From: Eonycteris spelaea
Taxonomy: Eukaryota; Chordata; Mammalia; Chiroptera; Pteropodidae
Direction of reading: 5' to 3'
DNA length: 64,000 bases
Assembly: GCA_003508835.1 (NCBI GenBank)
Contig: PUFA01000003.1
Location: 13,307,501-13,371,500, forward strand
The translations under genes were made by a program, and so were the position numbers. The notes under the pieces were generated by a model that ran no database searches, had not been told where the DNA came from, and saw only the letters and a list, made by a program, of their open reading frames with translations. Shown piece after piece: positions 21,421-33,730 of this stretch (within the stretch, counting starts at the first letter, position 1; every line of letters starts with the position of its first letter).

Positions 21421-23724
21421 TGTGAATTTCTTTAGTAAATGCATTTTGATATCATCATCAGGGATTTTTTAGCTGTATTATATTCCTTTTCTTTCTAATA
21501 TTTCATATGTAAATACTCTAATCAGTGAAGTAACACTGATTTTTTTCCTATACTTTTAGTACAATAATGTTTATATTTTTTGGCTTGACATTAAGGTTTT
21601 TTTTTTTTTTAATTATAACCTAAGGCATCCTAAAGTAGTCTCCCAAAGATAGCTGTAACAGAGAAAGTGGTGTGGATCTTTGCTACTGAAAAAAACATTA
21701 CTGTTTAAAATCAAAGTAACATTTTATGAAAAATAAATAAGCACTTATGGGGCACCAAATTTGATCTTAAAAATAAAACCATGGATGCAATATCATAGTT
21801 AAAATTCTTATAATCTATTTGTGTGAATTCACGAAAAGAAATGAACACTCTTTTTACCGTATCCCAACCCATCCTTCTAAGCAGAGGCAATACATCAATT
21901 GCGAAGCTTAATAACTGGGGTTTAGTAATACATGCTTGATTAATTTTACTGAGATTTTCAAAATAAAATGAGAAAGAAATCACCCCATTCATTATATCAG
22001 AGAGGAGAAAGAAATTTTGATGATGTTTAACTGCATCCAACTGATCAAATGACACTCTAGCCAACTCCAGAAATGGGTTTCTCATGTGAAATAAATTTAT
22101 TTCCTGAAGATGAGCATCATTCAAGCATCTTATAAGTTGCAAAGGTCCAACCTTTTTACACTACTAGTAATAAACAAACAAACGAACAAACAAATAATAT
22201 CACAGCAACAGTCAAAAGCAATAACAAAAACAGTCTGTATGGATAAAGAAATCCACATTTTGAAAAACCAGAAGCTGCAGTGACAAAAAATATCCACAAG
22301 AAGTATTACTTTAGATGTGATCATTAACTTCAAGTAGAAGGCATTGTAACGTTTTATAAAGAAAATTAGGTATTTGTATTATTTTTTGTTTTATAAGCAA
22401 TTTTAGTCTCTATTATAATATGCTAATAAATTAGGTACTGGCTTTGATTCATCTTTGTTTTTATATTGCTTATTTTTAATATTTCAAATAGTTATTAGTA
22501 GACAACTTTAGAACTCAGATTCATAACCATAATTTCAAGGCTGCATTCTAAAATATATACAGCCAAATGTAAGGCAAGAATAAAAGGAAGCGATAGTGTT
22601 CAAGCTTTAATGGACTTGCTGTTTTCAATTTGCCAAGTAATTTTCAAATCAAAAAGGAATACATTGAATTTGTTTCTTTCTTTTAATACCTTTCAAGTGT
22701 CACAACATTCCCATATGTTCTGCAGCTGGGAACTGTGGGCAGAGTAGAAGGATATGGAAATTGAAACATGACACCTGTCCTCACAGAGGTTGCAAAAAAT
22801 CTGAGTTGGACAAGACAAGTGCCTGTATGTACAACAGAAACACACAATGCAATAAATATAAAATCAAAGATTCATTGGCAGAGATTATGTTTTATGATTT
22901 TATAGGTAGTTGAAGTTACTATGGATTAGAAAATATTTGAATAAGTAGTAGAGGTTGAGAGAGAACATTCTTTGCAAAGTCAGCTTAGAATTCCTTCTAA
23001 TCCTTTAGCATGGATATTTTAATAAAATTTTTCTTAAAGGGGAAAACTGTAATACATTCCTTCTTATTTTATTCTATTTGCTTTGGGATTAATAGGGAAT
23101 GAGAAGGGACCAATTAATGACTCTTTCATACCTCTTTTCATATTTCAAATGCCACTTGTTTAAATTTGTTCGTTATATTCCTGATCTAAAATTACATTAC
23201 CCTTAGGAACTCATATACTATGCCTTATCATTGGTAGTTGCCAAGGTCTTTACTTAGGTTGACTTCTACAAGAAACAGAATTCGAGGTGGAAATTTACAT
23301 CCATAAAGTTTGTGTGGGAGAACTGTATGGGAACTGCTCATTAACTGAAGTAAAGGGAGTAGGATAAGGCAGAGAAAGAAAATGAACTGTAATGCCTGTT
23401 GCAACAAAGGCCTCAGCCAGTCTCATCGGAGCTCTGGAGACGGTTGGCCCTTAGGTAGTGTCCCATCCTCAGGTCTTTGAATCCTGCCACTCAGTGGATA
23501 AGGGCTGTCCCAAGGAAGAAATGTGAAATCAAAAGAAGCTCACTTTAATGGAGGAAGATTTCTGCAGAGAATCCAAATTTGAATAATCAGCAACTAACTA
23601 TTCTGACACCTGGGAAATAAGCATTGAAGTGATGAAAGGAGATCTGGGTAAAAGTTGGATGGATTACTGAAATCTTCAAGAACACTGAGCCATTTAGATT
23701 ATTTATAGATGGTACTTCCCTTGT
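21421..23724. other. Unassigned sequence including the longest open frame
   Basis: The minus-strand frame at 21711-22142 (143 codons from ATG) is the longest in the window. Its translation has ordinary composition but no motif or family I recognise, and no neighbouring exon-like signals. I leave it uncalled. An AAAC-type tract lies near 22173-22196. Around 23240-23580 the sequence may hold an old LTR or MER-type repeat that I cannot name. Confidence 0.35.
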
Positions 23725-24150
23725 ACTCCCAATTACTATGTACAGATGGGAAAGTTGGACAGTGAGAAGGACGGTAGGAAAAAAATTGATTCATTTGAAA
23801 TATGATGTTAGAGGAAAGCTCCATGGATACCCTGGACTACCACAGAGATGAACAAGTGGGTCTCAGAGGAAATTAAGCCTGAAACATCTCTAGAGGCAAC
23901 ACTGACAAAATTGAAGCTGGCTTACTTCAGATGCATCATGAGAAGGCAGGTTTCCTTGGAAAAGACAATAATGCTGGGAAAAATAGAAGGCAGCAGGAAA
24001 AGAGGAAGACTGAATATGAAATGGATGGACCCCATGAAAGAAGCTACAGGCATGCTGAGCAGGGCTGTTGGGGACAGGATATCATGGACATCAGTCATTC
24101 AGAGGGTTGCCAGAAGTCAGAGCCGATTCAATGGCATGTAACAAACACAC
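23725..24150 (+). mobile_element. RTE/BovB-like LINE 3' end
   Basis: The C-terminal part of an RTE-clade ORF2 after the reverse-transcriptase domain. Open from ATG 23848 to TAA at 24139-24141, it reads EEIKPETSLEATLTKLKL, RCIMRRQ, LEKTIMLGKIEGSRKRGR, MKEATG, LSRAV, SWTSVIQRVARS, a block order characteristic of BovB/RTE. Upstream, ESWTVR is visible around 23751-23767 after one frameshift, with in-frame stops between. The element ends shortly after the stop, 'acaaacacac', similar to RTE short-repeat tails. It is 5'-truncated and inactive. BovB is known for horizontal transfer between vertebrates. RTE1-type families are the alternative. Confidence 0.85.
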
Positions 24151-24161
24151 TTCCTAGATAG

Positions 24162-24285
24162 TAACTCCTTAAGGGAGGAAAGACGTAGCTCTCTTGTTCT
24201 CCATTATCCTACCAGGGCTTAGGGTTATAATTGGCACATAGTTTATATTTACTAAATATTTATTAAAATAAATGACTAAAATAAT
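24162..24285 (+). repeat. L2 LINE 3' end, sense
   Basis: 'ctccttaagggaggaaag', 'gttctccattatcctaccag', 'ggcacatagtttatatttac' and 'aaatatttattaaaataaat' parallel the L2 3' end ('gagggcagggacc...gtatccccagcgcc...ggcacatagtaggtgctcaataaa'). It begins just after the RTE tail. Confidence 0.55.
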
Positions 24286-25207
24286 TAAGAAACGGCTAAT
24301 GAATATATAGTATTTGTGAACTGCTGGATTCCAAAGTCGAAATTAGAGGATTTTCATAAAGCAAAGTTTGTGAACAAATCAAAATAAAAGATTATATTTT
24401 TGTATGATAGATAATATATATAATTATTAATCAAATACTTTGTTGAGTACCTACTATATCCCCTCCATTAAGTAAATTAAAATGGTGTGAGACATGATCA
24501 GGCAACAAATGCAAAGAGCTAAATATGAGATGCTTTTTGTTTTCTTTTTAAAAACACAGAGGTGTCTCTTTTATTTCTTGAGAATAAAATGCTTCTCTCA
24601 ACATTGCTCTTTTTTTATATATTAAGATTTTTGCATCAATGTAATTTGTGACACGTATAAATGTCAAATGATAGTAAATGAATGAAGCCATGAAAAATGA
24701 CAAAGGAAACTTTACACACGTCCATGTATTAATTTGAAAATAAGATAGGCAGTATTTTAAATGGAGATTTAATGGGGGTTAGCACATGCACTGATATATT
24801 AATGCCTTTAGTTCAAAGAAGTAGTTGAAAAGGAAATATACATTAATTTAAATGGGGGGAGTGTCAATTTTGATCCTAAATATAAAAGATGCCAGCTTGC
24901 TATAATAGTGTATACCTTCACCAACAAGAAAAAGAACAAAGAGAAACACGACACTGGATAAACAATAGATCTATGAAAACAGCCAGCCACTAACTCAAGA
25001 AGATAAATGGAGGTTGTAGATTTTACCATTAAGAAAATCAGTTATAGTTCCATTTTATGCCAGAACAGTTCTGCCAAAAAGAACTTTCAGATCCAACTTG
25101 CTCTGTCAGTTCTCCCCACAGAAACAATTTTGGCCTACGCACACACGCAAAGTGACAATGGAAGTTATGTTCCAATGACTTTGTCTTTGAGATAGTACTG
25201 ACACATC
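24286..25207. other. Unassigned sequence
   Basis: A weak antisense L2-like scrap may lie at 24432-24500 ('tttgttgagtacctactata'). Otherwise AT-rich with no gene. The opposing frames at 24808-25029 and 25007-25195 are not convincing. Confidence 0.35.
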
Positions 25208-25560
25208 ATGGAAGAGTTAGCAAGTTTCATTGAGGTCTGTAATGCTATCATAACCCATTGGGAGGCAATCCAATCTGGGCGGGATATTTCCTATGCTGTG
25301 CTCTCAGAGTGGTGTATACAGCTAATTGTAAATATCTCATATAGAACTGCCACCTGCTTCCCTGAGTTACATCATTCACAGTTAATTTATATTCAGGTGG
25401 CACACACATCATTTTCTCTTAATTTCTGCATAACAGTTCATTTTCTTTGGGTAGAATCAGCATTTCTCCCCGAGCGATTTTGTAAAAGTGCAGCTTTACC
25501 ACATGTAACCTATACAAAAACTTCAGAATCTATGACAGATCTATTACAAGAAATGTAAAT
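25208..25560. promoter_or_regulatory. Possible conserved non-coding element
   Basis: Repeat-free sequence with even composition and retained CpGs in 'gggcgggat' (near 25278) and 'cccgagcga' (near 25469). The plus strand stays open for 116 codons from ATG 25208, but the translation shows no family features, so a conserved non-coding element is as plausible as an exon. Conservation is untested. Confidence 0.25.
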
Positions 25561-26159
25561 AACAGAGAAGGAAAACTTCTCAATGAAGGCCATTAAAAAA
25601 TATATCTAGACTCCTGGTTTGAACACAAAGCTGTCCTTTGAAACAGAAATGCCACCAGTTCATTATGAATTCTTTCATAGTCCTAGTTGTGAAGGGGGGT
25701 TGAGGGGGGAACACAACCTTAAATTCTTCAGAGCTGTCCTGGTTGGTTTATCTACTGTGATTTACTGTTGTGATTGTTGAGTAGCTGACCACTGATTTTA
25801 ACACTGGGGTATGGAGGAGACAGATTGACACGGGTTTCATTAAAATTCACAAAACTCAACTCCATAGAGAGCATGACTAACTTCCTTATACATGACAGGA
25901 ATCCCCACAGATGGTACTTCACCCTTGCTAAAGGAATTAAGTCTACCAAAAGAATCCCTGTCTATAAGCAGCCAATTCCCCAAATCTACAGGCTCATCTG
26001 CACAGATATTCTTTATACTGTCATTCTTAAGTACCTTAGGGTAGCTCTGAAAGACAGGGGGCCGAGAGGGAGCAGCCGCTGCTGCCTTCCCTACCCCTCA
26101 AGCATGCTAGTGGCATGGGGATGATGGGATTATAAAGTAAACATAATAAAACACAGGAC
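25561..26159. other. Unassigned sequence, locally GC-richer
   Basis: Opposing frames at 25752-25949 and 25825-26124 are unremarkable. Near 26055-26100 is a short GC-rich patch ('gggggccgagagggagcag' then 'ccgctgctg') with two CpGs, unusual for this window. It adjoins the candidate regulatory block that follows. Confidence 0.35.
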
Positions 26160-26720
26160 CAGGGCATCTGGTGGACACAGTCTATTTGCTGACTTCTCTT
26201 TGCCTGGGAAGAGCTGAAAATGAAATTCTTATTACAATTACACAGAAACCCTGCACCAAATTGGCAGTTATTAAACTATTAGGCATATGCATAAATGAGT
26301 ATTGTATTTCGTTCCTGGTCCAATTAACTTCCTTTTTTCCTTTTTCTTTTTCTCTCCCTTTGCTCTCTGGCATTATGCTCTTAAATTCCACATTTCATCT
26401 TCAAATATTTAAGTTGTCAAGGAAAAAATAAACTAGCCATCACACGTTCATTATATTGTGTCAAAAAGGACATAAAGGAGACAGCTTTCCTTTTTTCCTG
26501 TCCTCTGCTCTTGTCAATCGAAAGCACAGTAATTAAATGGGGACGGACGCTTTCAAATTAAGAACAAAGGAGGAGGCATTTAATACGAGGAAGAGAAAAG
26601 TAATTAAAATAAATAAATAAAGGCTCTGGCTGGGTCTATTGTCTTCAAATGAGCTGTCCTGAGCTGAGCTGTGGGCTCCACCAGCCAGTCCCCTACCTCC
26701 CTCCCTATTCATTTACCTCA
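26160..26720. promoter_or_regulatory. Candidate conserved non-coding element / distal enhancer
   Basis: No recognisable transposon in 560 bp. It contains homeodomain-type TAATTA at 26530-26535 and 26601-26606, CAATTAAC near 26331, a SOX-like AACAAAGG at 26563-26570, and four CpGs within about 70 bp (26519-26586) in otherwise CpG-poor DNA. Pyrimidine tracts and ATGCATAAAT (POU-like) are also present. Retained CpGs and motif clustering suggest constraint. It is inferred, not shown, to be regulatory. Confidence 0.35.
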
Positions 26721-28815
26721 AGTTTCTGCTGAGAAAACAGAGCAAGCGGTATGTATTATATACACTGCTAAATACATGCTAGGAGTTCACTATTATATTA
26801 ACTACTTAGAGATAGTAATGTCATGCACTAAATTTTTCTCATTTTCTGTACTAAACATAAACAGTATACGCTGAAAAGCATACATACTTAACAACCACAT
26901 AGTCATCAACATAAAGTCTTTCCATAATCAACATGCCAGTTTTGCTTTTGTTTTTGTTTTTGTTTTGGATTAGGAATAATTTCTCACATCTATATAATCT
27001 AAAACACAATTTGTCATCCCACAAACTGCCATGGAGTCCTGTCTCTTTCACTGTGAATAAGGAATAAAGGCACATAAATTTATATTTGTCTGCCAAATTT
27101 TGAATCTTAATCAGCACCTCCCTAGGCCAATAAATCGTTTATTAAAAGGTTTGTCTTATGAAAGTTCTTGAGGATAAAAGGAGTCAAGGCATTCTCGCTA
27201 GGTCTTTGGTGTTATTCACCGAGAAAACCTTGGTTTATGGGATTACATTCAAAGCATCACTGTTTAATTGTTTTCATTTGTGTATGTATATATGCATACC
27301 AATATACATAATGATTTCTCTTTATTCTACCTTCAACATTACATTTGTTTTCATCATATATGTGTATATAGCCTGATATACACATGAAGATGTTTATTAA
27401 AATCTGGAATATTTAATAAAATAATGTATGTACTAAGGGTTTGAAGTAAGTGCTTACATGCACTCACACTTCAGACTCTGAGATCCCAGAAGAGCTGCTA
27501 TTTTCTTTCCTCTTAGAAGAAATTATGAACAAAGTGTAATAGAAATAAGACACATCTTATTTGAGAATATGATATCTTAAGATAAGAAATAATAAAAATA
27601 AGAAATAATAGAAATAAGAAATATCTTATTGAGAATATATCAAATGATAAGAAGTCCTGAAAAAGGAAAAAATTATATTTAAAAATAGTCAAACTGCGAC
27701 ACTTGCTTAATTAATGTCTTTCTTATATAAAATAAGTACTAGAAATGCCTATAAAAATTAAACAGAAATGATCATTTTTGTCTAAGTACTTCAAATTCAC
27801 ATGAGAATCAATGCCAAAAATGTTTAATACTATAGCAAAATATAGCACAATTTCCAAGCAATAATGCGTATAGGACACTATATTACAGAGCACTGAGCTA
27901 AACATAAAACTATTGTTAATAGATCTTTTCATTCCTATGACACTATAACAAGGCCAATTAGGATACTCGGGGTGGGGCCCAATTTCAAATTGGCTTTCTA
28001 TGCTGTAGTTATGGTACTTTCATGCCTATTTATCTGGGTAGTTATTTCCCCTGACAACCGTAAAATGAGTTTTTTTATATAATTTTATGAGACCCATGTT
28101 ATAACAATGAATTAGTAACTCTAAGATTCCAAGTGGATATTTTGCAGCTTTATTACAAGACGTTGTGTCAGAATTGTGGCTGGCTAAGGCCTCTGGAAGG
28201 AATGGTGATTACATAGATGGGTCTGCAAACCTGTCCTTACTGAGAGCAATACTAACTCCAAATTTCTCTTACCACTGAATGCAAACCAAGTTTGAAGTCA
28301 CCACAAGTTAAGGTGAAATGTTGGTCTTCTTACATGAAGTCCTATAACTTCCAGAAAAAAAAGTGACCATATAAGGGCATCTGTGACTATAGAGGTTATC
28401 CTCATAGCTCAGGTGTATTTAGAAATAATAAAAACCTGATCTTGAGAATATCTTGACTCTTCCTTAAAGGTCGGGGGGGGGGGTGGGAAAGAATAATCAT
28501 CTTGAGTTTTGAGCTTGTCTTCCCCTCAGCATTATTAAGTATATCTCTAGAACTGGTGGGCCAGAGAGTTGTCCACCACCGAAATAAAAATATCAAGTAC
28601 CTACCGCATATTTTAATCTGTACAAAACCCAAAGTGATTTCTCAAAAAGAAGGAAGGTGTGGCTTGAGTATTCTTATGAGCAAAACATTTAAAGAGTGAC
28701 CAGGACCCTAATATTCTTCTAGGAAATTTTCCAGTGACTTAGTGCAGCACAGAGATGTTCATTCTATGTTGTGAACAACACAAAGAGCTGAATACAGTAG
28801 TTAAACAACAAATTG
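26721..28815. other. Unassigned sequence with small simple repeats
   Basis: Contains (TTTTTG)n-type sequence at about 26945-26966, a local duplication at 27541-27638, and an 11-G run at 28473-28483. Many short frames, none supported. No repeat family recognised. Confidence 0.4.
27541..27638 (+). repeat. Imperfect local duplication
   Basis: 'agaaataagacacatcttat' plus 'ttgagaatat' (27541-27570) recurs as 'gaaataagaaatatcttatt' plus 'gagaatat' (about 27611-27638), separated by related AGAAATAAT units. This is a small, diverged tandem expansion. Confidence 0.75.
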
Positions 28816-28996
28816 CAGTTGATTTTCAGTATTCATGATACTTATGGTGCATAAAGTTGCCTCAAACACTGAATTAGCCAATACTGAACCATAAATGGTT
28901 AGGATCCTCTGAGCTTTTGGTCATAACATTTTTATCAATCAATCAATACATTACCTTGTTTTCTGTATGTTTGTTTAAAGACATAAATACATGTGT

Positions 28997-29034
<38 letters not shown>

Positions 29035-29497
29035 TTAATTCATTAACAGAATTCAAAGCTTAGTGCACTTTAACTCATGCCTGAATGAAGGTGATCTGAC
29101 ACATGTATTTTCTCTGTAAGGAACATCATGGTCTTCTTGCACATAGAAAGTCTAGATAGCAATTCAGTATTATGCTGGGGGGCATTTTTAAAAAGAAATC
29201 ACCAACAAAAGATATAAAAATGCAAAAAAAAAAAAAAAGGCACTAATTTTACCGTGAAAAGTATACTTGTTTAAAGTGAATGAGCTAAAACAAGAAAGCA
29301 GAGCCTTGCCTTGTTCCACCTCACTTGGGAATGTGCTGATAAAGTGACCCAATTCTTTTTGCCTCTCTGTGCATGTCCACAAATGGCCACAAAAGTACAG
29401 CAAGTATTTGTTTGAAGGTTACAAATGAATTTTAGTGAGCAGGCAAATTCGTGAATACGAAATTCACAGATAGAGATCACGCAATTAGGGTTGACTT
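28816..29497 (+). mobile_element. Tigger-like non-autonomous DNA transposon, nearly full length
   Basis: Blocks in order: 'cagttgattttcagtattca', 'actgaattagccaatactga', 'catttttatcaatcaatcaa', 'gtttaaagacataaatac', 'gaattcaaagcttagtgcac', 'atcatggtcttcttgcac', 'agaaatcaccaacaaaag' and, at the right end, 'gtgaatacgaaattcacag' and 'gggttgactt' followed by TA. I recognise this as a mammalian Tc/mariner-type (Tigger/pogo) MITE of about 0.7 kb, though the subfamily is not certain. There is no transposase frame. An (AC)n tract has grown in the middle. The minus frames at 29188-29534 are incidental. Confidence 0.6.
28999..29033. repeat. (AC)n microsatellite inside DNA transposon
   Basis: About 17 uninterrupted AC units lie at the AT-rich midpoint of the Tigger-like element. 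Confidence 0.95.
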
Positions 29498-29499
29498 TA

Positions 29500-30462
29500 T
29501 ATTCCACTAACCTTACCCTTACCCCAGCCTCCAATTAGATTCCAACTTAATCTTGTATTCTGTACAAGCATGCCATCCCATAATTAGAAACATTTATAAA
29601 CAAAGCCACTGTCACAGTTCCTGTCTCAGTAACGCAGCCTCCCCACAGCCCCATATCCCATTTTCATTTCTTTGTATCTATACCTCCTGAAACTAACATT
29701 GCTTTTCAGGGCTCTCATTAGGCAATACCACAGTATAGCTTTTACAATAGCAGTTTTATTTTGGTCCTTTTGTCAATGAGGGGAGATAAATGAGCTGGGA
29801 TCTTGGGGTCCTCCAGAGAATCATCTTCTTAGAACTAATTAGATCCTGTAAAATTATTGGAGAATTGAGGTAGAAGGAATGTAAGAATGCTGGCACACGT
29901 GGCTTCATGGGCTCAGGGTATAGTTCTAGTGCAATAAAACCCAGGATAGCTTGTCAATGATAGACAAACCACAAGGAACCCATTGGCTGGTTAGCCCCCA
30001 GTTCCATGCTCTGCATCTGACATGATTTCATTCTACTGTGAAGAATGTAAATAGACCCAGTTTGGGGGAGCTGAGAAAGACAAAGGCAAGAGAAATGAGG
30101 AAGACTCTAACTTTTAGGACCTCATTATTCTATGATATCTGAAATTTCAAATTAAGTGAATATGATTAATGATGGATTTCTTATAGTCTCATATTTCCTA
30201 CGGGTACTTCTCAAATTTTAACTCATCCATAAAATCAAATGGATATTGGAGAAATTTTACGATCTCATACAGTTAAATCATAGTTGGAAATTTTCAGATT
30301 CACAAAAGGTCCCAAAGAAGGAATTACATGACCTATTTTTTATTCCAGGTTTTTTATAAGAGTGCTTTATGGATGATCACTCATTATGAACAGTGTGAGA
30401 ACCCCAATTCTTTTAATATTTAATATCTTCTTCAAAAGAAATTAGGTACTATAGGATCAGCT

Positions 30463-30493
<31 letters not shown>

Positions 30494-33400
30494 AATCTCC
30501 ACTATAGCCTGCTCACATGCCTCTCAGGTAACACAAGGAACTAACTTCCCAGAGAGTTTCTACCATCTACTGTAGTCTTAGAAACACTCATATATTCCAA
30601 AACAAAGAGGCTCCATCTACGTTACCTGACATGATTAAATAAGTAGGCTGTTTAATAATGCAGGAACAAACAAAGAATTATTGGGTTTCCTAATGCAGGT
30701 TAACCTTGAGGACACTGTTACTCATTGGAGAAAATATATTATACCAGAAGTTCTCCCTGGGGTGACAGGGTGAACATAAAGCCCATGTTCAGACAAGCAC
30801 AACTTCAAATATGCTAAGGATTTCTAACTTATAGGAGCAATCTTCAGACTAATAGGCATCATTTGTACATTTGTTAGGCCATTTGCTCCTAGAATATAGT
30901 ATCCACAACTTCAGACTAATGGCAAAGTCTCTTGGAGCTTGAGCACCAAACCATTATCCCCTCTCCATGATCCAATGACAAAACAAAACTATGGTTACTG
31001 TGCTTCCTTCTCTCTTCCTTTCTAATCACTTGTTTTGAATGGTAGAACAAATGTCAAGAAAATATTCAGTCACTGTATATTTAAAAAGAGAATGGCCTCT
31101 TTTGGCCTTCTCTAGGATAATAATAAATTTGACTTGCTTTATTAACCTGTCCTAAAAGAAAATGTGCAATCACTTATTGCTCAGAGTATGTCTTCTCTTT
31201 GTTTTGAGAAGACAATAATATCCATGGGATGTAGAATGAGGATCACAGAAACTTAGAGATTCTTTCCCTTTGCTCAATCTTGGAAAAAAAATACTAATGC
31301 TTAGAGGGTACAGTGACAGAAGTGAGGAAAGGAAATATCTACTGTTTGTGGGTCCATTAGATATGAAGTATGGTTGATTCAAGAAACATGAATATATAGA
31401 TTCAAAGAGAGAGGCCTTGGAGTTAAGTATTGGTACATTTCAGGGCATTTTAACTAAGTTTACAAAAGTATCACAAACCAAAAGATCTCAGGAAAAACTA
31501 TTCTTCCCAGTATGAATCTTTATATAAATTAGATACAAGAAATATCTAGTTAATCTAGGTATTAAACAGAGATGCAAACTGTCAAACCAAAGCCTGAGTT
31601 TTATTCTAGCAAAGCAGTTTTATTTGAGTGGACTTTATTTGAGATTTTATATTTGTTATCTACTCTACTGTCGCTATATTCCTAACATCTCCTAATAATC
31701 TTTCCCCTGGCTACCTTGTTCATCTGGACACAACAATTTATGCTTAAAAACCATGGGTTAACACTATCACACAGATACAGAGTCTGAATTAATCTTTATA
31801 ATAAAGTAGAATAGATTTTTCATCTCTGGTGTCCACTTTCTGCAATTATGTTATGAATTCTAGGAGAGATTTTTGATAAATCTTAATAAAACTCTTTACA
31901 AAGGTCAAAGTAGTGACACTATTCAAGTAACATTATCCACAGTCATGATTTCTGATGAGTAGGATGCACTGGTGCAAAGGAAAAGCAGAAGAACAAAACC
32001 TCCTGGTATTCAATTTTTAAGAGCAAAGTTTAATTAAGAAAGAGAAAGCACATCATGTGGAGAAACTTAAGAACAAAAGAGTTCCTATGCTCCAGAATGA
32101 CTTTTTGGTTTCGTTTTTGGGTTGCTTTACAATTCTTGCTGTTTTATTTTCAGTAGTGGTTGGGGTTGGGGGCATATTATAGTATTTTGGATGGATGAGT
32201 TTTGCAAAGTTCCAGGCAATAAAACATCTGTTATAAAACATGTGCTATAGCTCTGGGGTATGGACTGAAACCAGTCAGTATTATTTTGAAGTGAGAGAAT
32301 GAATGGCCAAATAAATGAGCACAACCTGTTTTTTTTTTTTTAATTATTATTTTAAAGGACCATTTAATTCAAATAATTTCTTTTTTCTGTAAATTGCACA
32401 TTAAAAAATATATTACAGCTGCTGCTGTTTAATATATTTTTATATTATTCTATGGAACAGAAAAAAAGGATACACTATACTCTAATCTTTTTAGTATTTC
32501 ACTGGTTGAACATATTCTTGAAAATGATATAAAGACAATCCTAAATTTATTCTTTTAATTTAAAACACATTTTATTTCAGAAATAATTATTGAAAATAGA
32601 CTGTAGATAACAAATTGAGTTGGGCGACTTGGTGAAATAAAATTATTTTAATATATCATCACTACCTCAATAAATTTATTATTATTATATAGAAAGAAAA
32701 GTTTCTCCCCCCCCCCCCATATAAAGTTAAATTAGAGAAAATAGATTCAAAGGCTCTGGAGTCCATGAGGTTTTTTTTTATATTTAGAGAGGAAAAAGTA
32801 GAGCATGTGAAGCAGTAGCAAGAATGTAATAAATATTAAGGAGGTAGAAACTTGTATATCATGAGTGTAAAGCACAGCAAAAATATACTTGTGTCAGTCA
32901 GGCTAAGCTGGCATTAACACATTTTTCCAGATTAAGGGAAGAAAATACAGGTAATGGTGCATTGCATCTGAAATGTTTATACCCAGAAATGATGCAGCCA
33001 CTTATGCTCATATTTATTGACCAAAGCAAGTCAAATAGCCATTACTGAAGTCAGGGGGATGTAAACCTGGAAGAAGAGGAGATGACTTAGAATTTTGTTA
33101 AACACTAGTTGTGTCAACCAAATCACAGGGATATGGATTGGTAAACTTTATCCAATCACTAGTTTGAAATTCATGTTAGTAATAATGACTATCAGTTATA
33201 CAATGTTGAACTAATTTATATACACCATTTGAATTAACACTCTAAAAATAGCATCAGCTTTGGTTAACAATGTGGTGAAACAGATATGCAAGAAAACTTT
33301 CTTAAATAAATATAAGCTATTCTGAAAAAAAATGCTTTTAAAGCTATGATTTTAATTAATCCTGAACCTTGTGGAAAATAAAATACTTAGAGACTAAATC

Positions 33401-33635
33401 AGAGAATGATGACCATTGGAGAAGTAACAAGTGCTGGTGAATTCACTGGGGGACATTTGCAAATCTCTTTGAATTTTGACAAGACATGGGTAATAGCTTA
33501 AAATATCATATGTAATAAAAATCTGCAAAATCAGAATTTGGGTATATCAGCTAGCTAAACTTATTTTTTTTCCATTCTTCAATTTTACAAATCTTTTCTT
33601 CTCCCTCATGTCTTCATCCCAATCCCAGTAATTAT
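29500..33635. other. Unassigned sequence with minor simple repeats
   Basis: No gene or repeat family supported over 4 kb. Visible items are a TTTTC-type tract at about 30462-30494, T runs near 32331-32342 and a C12 run at 32707-32718. The overlapping minus frames at 32053-32324 have no family features. TA-rich DNA occurs near 32400-32450 and 32640-32700. Confidence 0.45.
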
Positions 33636-33730
33636 ATTTTTAAGGGCAGGGACATGTTGTAATACTGTAATACATCTCTTGAATCTAGTATAATGTCTAT
33701 CCCATAATTAGAACTGTGTTAATAGAAAAG
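33636..33730 (+). repeat. Probable L2 3' end scrap, sense
   Basis: 'ttaagggcagggacatgttg', 'atctcttgaatctagtataa' and 'tgtctatcccataattagaa' resemble the L2 3' tail ('gagggcagggacc...cctagcacagtg...tggcacatag'). Short and weak. Confidence 0.4.

Noticed and set aside
21711..22142. 143-codon minus-strand open frame, the longest in the window
   Set aside because: In sequence this AT-rich about one frame of this length is expected by chance across six frames of 64 kb. The translation has no recognisable domain, and no exon neighbours or polyadenylation context are visible.
28999..29033. Regular repeat array considered as CRISPR-like
   Set aside because: It is a pure AC dinucleotide tract with no spacers; the host sequence is mammalian.
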